From contig JBBQAO010000001.1 of assembly GCA_038316355.1 (NCBI GenBank), positions 1 through 64,000 on the forward strand: DNA of 64,000 nucleotides, given 5' to 3'. Origin of the DNA: Ga0077527 sp038316355 (GTDB lineage Bacteria > Pseudomonadota > Gammaproteobacteria > Burkholderiales > SG8-41). Below, in pieces: positions 1-5,972 of this stretch. A program made the position numbers and the translations under genes. How positions within the stretch are numbered: position 1 is the stretch's first letter; every line of letters starts with the position of its first letter. The notes beneath the pieces were generated by a model. It did not search any database and had not been told where the DNA came from. It saw nothing but the letters and a program-made list of their open reading frames with translations.

Positions 1-24
1 CTGTGGCCGATGTGAGTCCAATGG

Positions 25-88
25 GTAGAGTAGAGAACAGGCTCGCGCCTGCCCTCCATCATCAGTAGGGTCGAGAACAGGCGCGCGC
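25..88. repeat. pair of 24-bp imperfect direct repeats
   Basis: Two 24-base stretches, at 25-48 and 65-88, share the pattern GTAG-G-TCGAGAACAGG-CGCGC with three differences and lie 40 bases apart. No coding frame is convincing in 1-186. The stretch just before the attC-like site contains GGGGTCAGGTCTTGC at about 146-160, a string I associate with ends of mobile elements, but nothing here proves that. Confidence 0.4.
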
Positions 89-186
89 ACCTTGGGCTCC
101 GGTGGTTCTCTACGGCTTTCGCCACAGACCAGCGATAGCAGCGATAGGGGTCAGGTCTTGCTTTTTGCCTTTGCAGTAATGAACAC

Positions 187-233
187 GCCCAACCCGGCGC
201 GCAAGCGGGACGCCCCTTACCTCAACGTTCGGC
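187..233 (+). other. attC-like site 1 (degenerate)
   Basis: GCCCAAC at 187-193 fits the integron R'' box consensus RYYYAAC. It pairs at 6 of 7 positions with GTTCGGC at 227-233, a near match to the R' box GTTRRRY. Between them AAG (203-205) and GGG (207-209) pair with CTT (216-218) and CCC (213-215), leaving C206 unpaired, like the extrahelical base of an attC hairpin. At 47 bases it is shorter than typical attC sites, so it may be a decayed site. It lies just upstream of a toxin-antitoxin pair, with a second candidate site just after that pair. Confidence 0.4.
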
Positions 234-275
234 GTCAGTTGTGCATTCGGTGCAAGTCCGGAGTATCATTTGATC

Positions 276-497
276 ATGAAAGTCGCCACCGGCACTGTAG
301 TCAAGGGCACGATCATCGTGGACGATCCGGAGTTCAAGGATGGAACGGACGTCTTCATCCTCACGCGTGAGCTTGAAGACGAGGTTCACCTTTCTCCCGA
401 AGAGCTGGCCGATCTCGAGGCCGGCATCGCCGAAGCCGATCGAGGAGAGATGATTCCGGGCGACGAGTTCTTCGCTCGTTTGCGTCGCTGCGGGTAG
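276..497 (+). CDS. antitoxin, addiction-module family
   Basis: A 73-residue acidic protein. The C-terminal half (LSPEELADLEAGIAEADRGE, about residues 39-58) is the pattern of the short addiction-module antitoxins encoded just before RelE/ParE toxins. Proteins of this kind neutralise the toxin by direct binding and often repress their own promoter. The ATG at 276 is chosen because the protein from there matches the family length. The stop is two bases before the toxin start, which implies translational coupling. Both genes sit between two attC-like sites. Family assignment is by recalled sequence pattern only. Confidence 0.7.
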   Translation: MKVATGTVVKGTIIVDDPEFKDGTDVFILTRELEDEVHLSPEELADLEAGIAEADRGEMIPGDEFFARLRRCG

Positions 498-499
498 GA

Positions 500-799
500 A
501 TGCCGCTTGAACTTTTCGTCTCGCGGCGCGCCGCTCGCGGGGTCGAACGCATTGTCCAATGGTGGGCGGTTAACAGGCCAGCAGCTCCAGGCGCTGTACG
601 TCAAGATCTGCAGGCCGCTCTCAATCTTCTGCTTGTGCAGCCAGACATCGGGATTCGCGTCAAGGAAGCGAGTTCACCCGACGTGCGGCGCTTCCATCTT
701 GATCGCATCCGGTATTGGGTCTACTACCGCGTTCGAGGGAATCGCCTCGAAGTACTGTCCGTATGGCACTCAAGTCGCGGCAGCGGCCCAACGGTGTAG
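500..799 (+). CDS. RelE/ParE-family toxin
   Basis: A 99-residue basic protein with the ParE/RelE layout: an N-terminal amphipathic helix (residues 8-40, basic, ending in QDLQAALNLL) and a beta-sheet C-terminus with conserved-looking RRFHL, RYWVYYRV and LEVLSVWHSSRG segments (about residues 66-95). Family members either cleave ribosome-bound mRNA or poison gyrase, and the sequence alone does not decide which. It directly follows its antitoxin. The stop at 797-799 lies ten bases before the second attC-like site, the position expected for the last gene of an integron cassette. Confidence 0.75.
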   Translation: MPLELFVSRRAARGVERIVQWWAVNRPAAPGAVRQDLQAALNLLLVQPDIGIRVKEASSPDVRRFHLDRIRYWVYYRVRGNRLEVLSVWHSSRGSGPTV

Positions 800-808
800 C
801 AAAATGTC

Positions 809-865
809 GCCGAACTTTAGGTGCAGCAGACGCGCTAAAGCCCGCCGCTGACCATGACGTTAGAG
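809..865 (+). other. attC-like site 2
   Basis: 57 bases bounded by GCCGAAC (809-815) and GTTAGAG (859-865), near matches to the R'' and R' boxes. Inside, GGT (820-822) and CAGC (824-827) pair perfectly with GCTG (847-850) and ACC (851-853), leaving G823 as an extrahelical base, the structural hallmark of folded attC bottom strands. The boxes themselves pair weakly. Together with site 1 it would delimit a cassette of about 630 bases carrying the toxin-antitoxin pair. No integrase gene lies in the window. Confidence 0.5.
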
Positions 866-879
866 GTAAAAGGAACGCC

Positions 880-1061
880 GTGTCTTATCCAAAAATAATT
901 CCTGTTTTCCTTGAGCATGAATATCAAGCCATCCTCGCGCTCGGCGATCTCGAACTTCCCCCCCACTTACAACGGGTGGCTCGAAAACCGCGCGAAGGAA
1001 AAGGCGAAAAATGCGTTGAACGGCCTTGTCGAGAATGAATCTGTCATCCACCCGCAAGACT
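880..1061 (+). pseudogene. frameshifted, truncated hypothetical cassette gene
   Basis: Starting from GTG at 880 (AAAAGG about six bases upstream) a frame reads SYPKIIPVFLEHEYQAILAL, then meets a run of seven C at 958-964. The coding quality continues in another frame as PPTYNGWLENRAKEKAKNAL and onward to about 1057. Removing one C would join the two into one hydrophilic protein. It starts directly after attC-like site 2, so it is probably the gene of a second cassette. At its 3' end it runs into the amidohydrolase fragment on the other strand, so the gene end is lost. I recognise the look of a small cassette protein but assign no function. Confidence 0.5.
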
Positions 1062-1196
1062 CTTCGCGGTACGCTCGCACAACCACGCCTTTTGATCCGC
1101 CGTCAGCCCCGGTATGCCGTCCACCGACGCCGGCATATCCAGCGGCGTCATGTCGAAGGGGTGATCGGTACCGATGACCACGCGGTCGGCGACAAC
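1044..1196 (-). pseudogene. C-terminal fragment of ACMSD-type amidohydrolase (copy 1)
   Basis: The minus strand encodes DRVVIGTDHPFDMTPLDMP followed by a GIPGLTADQKAWLCERTAK stretch and a stop at 1044. This corresponds to the last 50 or so residues of the intact amidohydrolase at 3432-4418, including the metal-ligand motif GTDHPF. Homology begins near 1196, and everything upstream (the catalytic barrel) is missing, so this cannot be functional. It differs from the intact paralogue at many positions and resembles copy 2 (2013-2107) more closely, so both fragments probably derive from another, lost gene. Confidence 0.8.
1069..1135. repeat. 67-bp direct repeat, left copy
   Basis: Identical to 2041-2107 at 64 of 67 positions, in the same orientation. 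It is part of amidohydrolase fragment 1. The two copies bracket the yefM/yoeB module. Confidence 0.85.
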
Positions 1197-1410
1197 CTGG
1201 CTCTTATTACAATTTACGCCATGCCTGAAATCGCACTGCGCGCTATTTCGTTGCGCCATTTTCGGTGCACAGCGCAGCCATGAACGTCACCATATTGCCG
1301 GAAGTATCAACCGCCGCCCTGCTGCTGTTCGAGGCAGTGCGTCTGCTCGTGCGGCAAGCGACCAACGCAGCCGCGCAAATTTGAAGCATTAATTGAAACA
1401 CGCCAGATCG
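1197..1410. other. no supported gene
   Basis: Between the amidohydrolase fragment and yoeB I see no convincing gene. A 34-codon frame from ATG at 1281 to 1385 (MNVTILPEVSTAALLLFEAV and onward) has no visible ribosome-binding site and could be a remnant. Confidence 0.4.
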
Positions 1411-1674
1411 CTATTCGTAATGCGTCCACATGCGCAACACGCGTACGGTGCGCTCCTGGGCGAATACCTCATACACCAGCCGATGCTGGATGTTGATGCG
1501 ACGTGAATACGCGCCCGCGAGATCGCCCACCAGTTTTTCGTAGGGTGGCGGATTCTGGAACGGGTCTTGCGCGAGTGCGGCCAATAGCTCCTCTGCCTTG
1601 GATTTCAATCCGGCAGATGCCAGTTTCTTCGCGTCCTTCTGTGCATGCTTCGCGAAGACCAGCTTCCAACTCAC
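1411..1674 (-). CDS. yoeB: YoeB/Txe-family mRNA interferase toxin
   Basis: An 87-residue basic protein with the YoeB/Txe hallmarks: SWKLVFAKHAQKDAKKL at the N-terminus, GAYSRRINIQHRLVYEV in the middle, and the C-terminal VRVLRMWTHYE, where the terminal His-Tyr belongs to the RNase active site in E. coli YoeB. The toxin cleaves mRNA at the ribosome. The GTG at 1674 is preferred because it gives the family-typical start and overlaps the yefM stop by four bases. TTG at 1677 is in frame and possible. It forms an operon with yefM. Confidence 0.92.
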   Translation of the reverse strand: MSWKLVFAKHAQKDAKKLASAGLKSKAEELLAALAQDPFQNPPPYEKLVGDLAGAYSRRINIQHRLVYEVFAQERTVRVLRMWTHYE

Positions 1675-1913
1675 CAATCAAGCGCCTCGGCGCTTTGGTC
1701 CAGCGGTTCGGCCATGCCTTCCTTGATGGATTCGCGCATGCCCGGCACAGCGAGCAAGTGCAGCGTTTCCTGGATTGCCTGCCAGTCTTCGGCAGCAATC
1801 AGCACGGCGTTGGTACGTTTGCCGGCAATGTGGATGGGCTGGTGCGAATCAGCCGCTTGATCCATCAGCCGATAGAGATTGGCGCGGGCTTCGCTGGCGG
1901 TCAGGGTAGTCAT
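1671..1913 (-). CDS. yefM: YefM-family antitoxin
   Basis: An 80-residue protein beginning TTLTASEARANLYRLMDQ, the usual N-terminus of the Phd/YefM fold, which binds DNA. The acidic, flexible C-terminus (EPLDQSAEALDW) is the part that wraps the toxin. ATG at 1913 is chosen over 1925 because it gives the family start. It overlaps yoeB by four bases. A perfect 8-bp inverted repeat lies 19 bases upstream and is the likely autoregulatory operator. Confidence 0.9.
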   Translation of the reverse strand: MTTLTASEARANLYRLMDQAADSHQPIHIAGKRTNAVLIAAEDWQAIQETLHLLAVPGMRESIKEGMAEPLDQSAEALDW

Positions 1914-1931
1914 CTCGTTCTCCAATGCGTG

Positions 1932-1955
1932 TAACGTACGTAAATATGTACGTTA
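1932..1955. promoter_or_regulatory. palindromic operator of yefM/yoeB
   Basis: TAACGTAC (1932-1939) and GTACGTTA (1948-1955) are perfect inverted arms separated by eight AT-rich bases. It sits directly upstream of yefM, where YefM-YoeB complexes bind to repress their own operon in other bacteria. Binding here is inferred. Confidence 0.65.
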
Positions 1956-2012
1956 AGTCAATGGCTCCGGATAGCGCACACCTGTATTTAATGTAACTAT
2001 TTGTTTTTATTG

Positions 2013-2107
2013 TTATTTTTCACAGGGCAGCAACTTGGCTGTACGCTCGCACAACCACGCCTTCTCGTCCGCCGTCAGCCCCGGTATGCCGTCCACCGAC
2101 GCCGGCA
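2013..2107 (-). pseudogene. C-terminal fragment of ACMSD-type amidohydrolase (copy 2)
   Basis: The minus strand reads PASVDGIPGLTADEKAWLCE, then RTAKLLPCEK and a stop at 2013. It corresponds to the last 30 residues of the amidohydrolase family and is a second copy of part of fragment 1. Homology stops abruptly at 2107, 48 bases before the selenoprotein gene end. It is non-functional. Confidence 0.75.
2041..2107. repeat. 67-bp direct repeat, right copy
   Basis: Matches 1069-1135 at 64 of 67 positions, same orientation. With the left copy it flanks the yefM/yoeB module, as if that module landed in, or moved with, a duplicated amidohydrolase gene. Confidence 0.85.
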
Positions 2108-2154
2108 CAAGATGTGCGGAACGCCGCAAAGGCTGATCGGTGTAAGCCGGACCG

Positions 2155-2826
2155 CTAATCCGGCCCGGGCACTGGAAACCTGGACGGCCATTTGGCGACT
2201 ACAGTTTCAAGATAGGATTTCACTTTGGCAGGATCCAGATTGACCGAGGCCTTGATCTTGTCAACTTCGGACTGGATTTCAATCGGCATTTTCAGAGAGT
2301 CGGTTATCCGGTTGAACATGTTGAAATAGCTGCACACCAGCGTGAGGTCAATGATTTCCGCCTCATTGAACTGCTGGCGCACGATGTCGAAAACGTCGTC
2401 CCGACTCCGTGCAGTGTTAAGCGTTACATGTTCGGCCCAAAGTACGGCTGCTTTTTCGCGCGCATTCAGATGGGGAGAATCCATGTAATCGTCGGCGCCG
2501 ATCGCTTGCACCTGATCGTCGCTGATGCCTGCCGCTTGACCAAGCGACGTGTTGTGGGCCAGTCAATACTTGCAACCGTTCACGTGGCTGGTCTTGATCA
2601 CCACCATTTCCTTGAGCCTGGTGCTCAGCACACTGCCGGCGCCCTGACGCTGCACCACGGCGTTGAACGGAATCAGCATTTTGGCAACCAGCGGTGAGTG
2701 GCCGAGTATGCGATAGGAATTCGGCACCCGGCCCAGCATCGCACGGACCGCGTCAAACAGTATCGCAGTGTCGCCGGTGGCCGCTTCGGTATCAATCATG
2801 CTGACGCGTGGTTTGGACTCCGACAT
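2155..2826 (-). CDS. probable selenoprotein: CMD/AhpD-like peroxidase-related protein with in-frame TGA
   Basis: Read through one internal TGA (2563-2565), this is a 223-residue carboxymuconolactone-decarboxylase/AhpD-like protein. The first part ends in HVNGCKY and the same frame continues LAHNTSLGQAAGISDDQVQA. In this family the motif is GCxYC followed by His, so TGA replaces exactly the second Cys of the redox CxxC (Cys85, position 88, His91). A 7-bp hairpin with loop GGUC lies 15-32 bases after the TGA (separate entry). No other stop or frameshift occurs. AhpD-like proteins are thiol peroxidase or reductase partners, and Sec-containing members have been reported in metagenome surveys. The start ATG at 2826 has GGGAG upstream. 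It is 18 bases behind the membrane-anchored protein. The alternative is a nonsense-mutated pseudogene. Requires SelA/B/C/D, none in view. Confidence 0.75.
2531..2548 (-). promoter_or_regulatory. candidate bacterial SECIS hairpin
   Basis: On the transcript, GUCGCUU (2548-2542) pairs with AAGCGGC (2537-2531) over seven pairs including one U-G, closing a GGUC tetraloop (2541-2538). The loop begins 21 bases after the UGA, inside the 16-37 base range of the bacterial SECIS model, and has G in its first two positions. The E. coli fdhF element, bound by SelB, also exposes GGUC in its loop. I do not see the bulged U of the E. coli stem. Confidence 0.65.
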
Positions 2827-2844
2827 TGGGCGACTCCCGGAAGA

Positions 2845-3366
2845 TCAGCGATAAGACTCTGCGCAGCGGTGGATGGCCTGATTGGTCTCCTGCTTCAGAC
2901 ACTCGCGGGCATCGAGTTTTGAGCGCGCGGTCAGTGCTCGCGGGCCCGTATCGGCCGGCGCTGCCTGCGCAACGGCAACGGGTGTAACTGAAACAACAGG
3001 GGCCGGGGCCCCGCGTGCCGCAGTTGCGGGCATGATGGTCGCCGGTTTGGCCGCAGCAGCCGCTTCAGCAGGTTTCGTCGCGGGAGCATCACCTGCTTTT
3101 GCCATCTCTTGCTTTATTGCTTCCTGCTTTGCCGGCTCGGCCTTCGCCATCTCCTCTGCCGGTTTCGCGGCAGCCGGCGCTGTGGCTGGTTTGTCGCTTG
3201 CAGCAGGGATCGGCGGCTTGGCTGCCGGTGGCTTTTTAACGATCACCTGCGGCGGAGGCGGTGGCGCACCCATGAACATATCCCAAGACAGCCAGCCGGC
3301 CACACCCAAAACCGCTATACCAGCGGCAGCCATGCCGGCCTTTTTTTTGTCGATATTCATTGCCAT
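2845..3366 (-). CDS. membrane-anchored Ala/Pro/Lys-rich protein, function unknown
   Basis: About 173 residues. After a short basic N-terminus (MNIDKKKAG) comes one hydrophobic segment (AAAGIAVLGVAGWLSWDMFM, about residues 12-31), a run of five prolines, and about 100 residues of low-complexity Ala/Pro/Lys/Glu. The C-terminus is more ordered: LDARECLKQETNQAIHRCAE, with two cysteines 12 residues apart. The layout suggests an inner-membrane anchor with a periplasmic stalk and a small Cys-containing end. The start at 3366 is chosen because GGGAG lies six bases before it, and several nearby in-frame ATGs are possible. It lies 18 bases before the selenoprotein gene and is likely co-transcribed. Confidence 0.6.
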   Translation of the reverse strand: MAMNIDKKKAGMAAAGIAVLGVAGWLSWDMFMGAPPPPPQVIVKKPPAAKPPIPAASDKPATAPAAAKPAEEMAKAEPAKQEAIKQEMAKAGDAPATKPAEAAAAAKPATIMPATAARGAPAPVVSVTPVAVAQAAPADTGPRALTARSKLDARECLKQETNQAIHRCAESYR

Positions 3367-3431
3367 TGCCATCTCCCTTAGCAATCCGTTGTCAGAATTT
3401 AAGGATACTGCAAAACCAGAGCACGTTCTGC

Positions 3432-4418
3432 TCAATGCTCGCCGAGCAGCGCCTTTGCCGTGCGTTCGCAGACCCAGGCCCTCTGTTCGTCCGTCAGCCC
3501 CGGAATGCCTTCCACCGCCGCCGGCACATCCAGCGGTGCCATGTCGAAAGGATGATCGGTGCCGATGACCACGCGATCAGCGCCGACCTGGTCGATCAGG
3601 TATTTGGCTGCCTGCGGATCGTGGGTCAGGCAGTCAAAATAAAAGCGTTTGAACAATTCGCGCGGCGGTGTCGCGTTATTGACCTTGGGTTCCTTGCGCA
3701 CCTGGTAACCATGACGGAAGCGGCCGATCTGGTACGGGATGAAACCGCCGCCGTGCGCCAGCATGATTTTGAGATCGGGCATTTCGTCCAGCGCACCGCT
3801 GAACATCAGGTGCGCCACCATCAGTGTGGTGTCCAGCGGGAAGCCGACGAAGTTCGACAGGTAGTACTCCTCCATGCCGCCCTTCGCGAGGCACTGGTAC
3901 GGGTGGGCGAAGATGAAGCAGCCCAGTTGTTCAATGGTCTTCAGCACCTTGCGGAATTTTTGGTCGGCCAGCGGCGCGCCTTCAATCGAAGTCGCCAGTT
4001 CAACGGCCTTGAAACCATACGCCTTGACCACGCGCTCCAGTTCGGCAATCGCGGCATCCGGGTCCTGCATCGGCAGATGCGCCATGCCGCGCAGCCGTGA
4101 CGGATGTTTCGCCACCATCTGCGCAATGCCATCATTGGCCAGTTGCGCCGCATGCAGCCCCGCCTCCGCCGACAACCAGTAGAAATAGATCGGCGGACCG
4201 ACCGAAATCACCGATACGTCGAGCTTGTTCTGATTCATCCACTCGACCTTGAAGTCGGCGTCATAAAACTCGGGACTCAGTATCGCCGGACGGCCGTGGA
4301 CGTCGAAATACTTTTTGCCGTCCTTTTCGGTAATGCTGGTCTGGAATCGTTGGGGGTCTTTTTCCATCGCCGCAATGATGGTCGGCGGGATGACGTGGCT
4401 GTGCAGGTCGTAGCGCAT
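3432..4418 (-). CDS. ACMSD-type amidohydrolase family protein
   Basis: 328 residues of the amidohydrolase-2 family related to aminocarboxymuconate-semialdehyde decarboxylase. The N-terminal metal motif is His6-Ser-His8. AHPYQC (about residue 173) and AHGGGFIPYQIGR (about 222-234) carry further family histidines, and GTDHPFDM (about 285) supplies the conserved Asp. Members catalyse non-oxidative decarboxylation or hydrolysis of ring-cleavage or lactone intermediates, and the substrate here is unknown. It is first in a probable operon with the membrane-anchored protein and the selenoprotein. Two decayed copies of a related gene's 3' end lie at 1044 and 2013. Confidence 0.88.
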   Translation of the reverse strand: MRYDLHSHVIPPTIIAAMEKDPQRFQTSITEKDGKKYFDVHGRPAILSPEFYDADFKVEWMNQNKLDVSVISVGPPIYFYWLSAEAGLHAAQLANDGIAQMVAKHPSRLRGMAHLPMQDPDAAIAELERVVKAYGFKAVELATSIEGAPLADQKFRKVLKTIEQLGCFIFAHPYQCLAKGGMEEYYLSNFVGFPLDTTLMVAHLMFSGALDEMPDLKIMLAHGGGFIPYQIGRFRHGYQVRKEPKVNNATPPRELFKRFYFDCLTHDPQAAKYLIDQVGADRVVIGTDHPFDMAPLDVPAAVEGIPGLTDEQRAWVCERTAKALLGEH

Positions 4419-4465
4419 GGCGGTTCAGTTCCGGTTGATAGTGAAAATTGCAGTGATTAAAGCAC

Positions 4466-5839
4466 TTATTTTACGGCCAGCAGCGGCCGCAATGCGCGGG
4501 CATCGCGCAGGCGCTCGATGTTCCAAACAGCGTCGATCAGCAGTTCGGTGCGCCGCGATCCGATGATCGGCAGCAGCAGGTCACGGCTTTTCGCGGCCAC
4601 TTCTGTGCGCGGCATCGGATTCGCCGCAGTGCCGCGCACAGCCTTCGTATGATGGCGCAGACAGCGGCCGTCACGGGTGGTGATTTCGACAATGGCCTGC
4701 GTGGTTTTCGCGCGCCCCAGCGCGGCACTGCCCTGCAGGGTGATGCGGCTTTTCAGCGCCAGCACCCGCGGATCGTGCACCCGCTTGTCGTCATGCGCCG
4801 AAGCGAAGGTGATGTCTCCGTCAAGCAGCATCACCGCCGTCAGGTGCTGGATATTGATGCTGGCCATGGTGCGCTGGTTGACCGTGCGCGCCCCCTGGTC
4901 ATCGATGGTAATCACCACGCGCCCGACATCACCGGCGGTAATGCGGTGTTTTTCGATGATATTCAGCACCGCGTCGATCGGCGCCTGAATCGGATAACCG
5001 ATGGCCCAGCGTTTGATTGCGGTGTTCATGATTTCGTAAGTACGCCCCAGGCCCTGCACCAGTTTTTTCGGGTCCGCGGTCAGGCCGTGGGCATGGAAGA
5101 AACCGCGGTCACCGTCGAATACATCTTCGACCCCGGTGAATTTCATCGACGCCAGCAGCCCGGCAGTAACGCCGTTGCGCGCCGGCATGCCGCCGAAGTC
5201 GAAGGCCTTTTCGATGTGTTCGATGTCGCGTGCCCAGCACGACAGTCCCGAGGCCTGCTGCGCGGTGTACGACAGCAGGTAACGCGTCTGATCGACGTTG
5301 AGTTTCATGATCGCCGCGGCGGCCGCGGCGGCGCCAAAGGTATGGCCGAAGCTGTGCGTGGAATGGCCGCGCTCGCGAAAACGCTCGATGCCCAGCGCAA
5401 TCGACATCCGTGCGCAGATGTCGTAGCCCAGCACCATCGCCCGCAACAGCGCCGTGCCCCCCGCCCGCTCGCGCTCGGCCAGCGCCAATGCGGCGGGCAC
5501 CACACCGCAGCCCGGGTGCACCAGCGCGAGGTAATAGGTGTCGTCAGTTTCGTCGGCGTGGGCGTGCATGCCGTTGGCCAGCGCGGCATTGATCGCCGTG
5601 GTGACGATGGGCGTGCCGATGACAGTGGCCTCGGGCACACCGCCCTGGGTTTTGATGAATTCAATCGCACGCCGCCCCGGCAACAGCCTGGAGCCCGACA
5701 ACATTGCAGACAGTGTGTCGAGCAGGTGATGTTTGGCGCGTTCGGTAACGGCTGCCGGCAGTGCGCGGCGCGGCGCAGCAGCGATGTACGCCGCCAGCGT
5801 GCGCATCAGCGGAGAAATTTTTGCAGGGAATTTTTTCAT
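4466..5839 (-). CDS. MmgE/PrpD family protein
   Basis: About 457 residues of the MmgE/PrpD superfamily, whose known members dehydrate 2-methylcitrate or isomerise/decarboxylate related tricarboxylates. The all-helical N-terminal domain contains the family DTLSAMLSGS and HADETDDTYYLALVHPGCGV motifs (about residues 45-110). The C-terminal lid follows from about 270. It is distinct in sequence from the second MmgE/PrpD protein at 22302. ATG at 5839 is used. TTG at 5848 is in frame. It sits downstream of a Bug receptor with a REP-like element between, and the substrate is probably a carboxylate but is not known. Confidence 0.88.
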   Translation of the reverse strand: MKKFPAKISPLMRTLAAYIAAAPRRALPAAVTERAKHHLLDTLSAMLSGSRLLPGRRAIEFIKTQGGVPEATVIGTPIVTTAINAALANGMHAHADETDDTYYLALVHPGCGVVPAALALAERERAGGTALLRAMVLGYDICARMSIALGIERFRERGHSTHSFGHTFGAAAAAAAIMKLNVDQTRYLLSYTAQQASGLSCWARDIEHIEKAFDFGGMPARNGVTAGLLASMKFTGVEDVFDGDRGFFHAHGLTADPKKLVQGLGRTYEIMNTAIKRWAIGYPIQAPIDAVLNIIEKHRITAGDVGRVVITIDDQGARTVNQRTMASINIQHLTAVMLLDGDITFASAHDDKRVHDPRVLALKSRITLQGSAALGRAKTTQAIVEITTRDGRCLRHHTKAVRGTAANPMPRTEVAAKSRDLLLPIIGSRRTELLIDAVWNIERLRDARALRPLLAVK

Positions 5840-5884
5840 GTTTAGCAACTGATTTTGTCCGTTCGCCCCCGAATCGAGTCCGGG

Positions 5885-5941
5885 GCAGGCTCTGGGCTTG
5901 TCGAAGGGCAGCGGGGCTTCGACAGGCTCAGCCCGAACGGT
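5885..5941. repeat. REP-like palindromic element (TTCGACAGGCTCAGCCC type)
   Basis: GCTTGTCGAAG (5896-5906) and CTTCGACAGGC (5917-5927) are inverted arms with one mismatch, followed by TCAGCCCGAACGG. This string is a familiar dispersed intergenic repeat in many proteobacteria. It lies between the Bug receptor gene and the MmgE/PrpD gene and may act as a transcript-stabilising or terminating hairpin. Confidence 0.75.
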
Positions 5942-5972
5942 GGCATAGGGTTGTAATCGAAATCTGCAGTCG

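Noticed and set aside
2155..2511. Reading the selenoprotein C-terminal half as a separate gene
   Set aside because: It has no ribosome-binding site, starts mid-fold and is in the same frame as the upstream half across a single TGA with a SECIS-like hairpin.
2882..3568. Plus-strand Ala/Gly-rich open frame
   Set aside because: Antisense of the Ala/Pro/Lys-rich membrane protein; its low complexity is mirrored from that gene.
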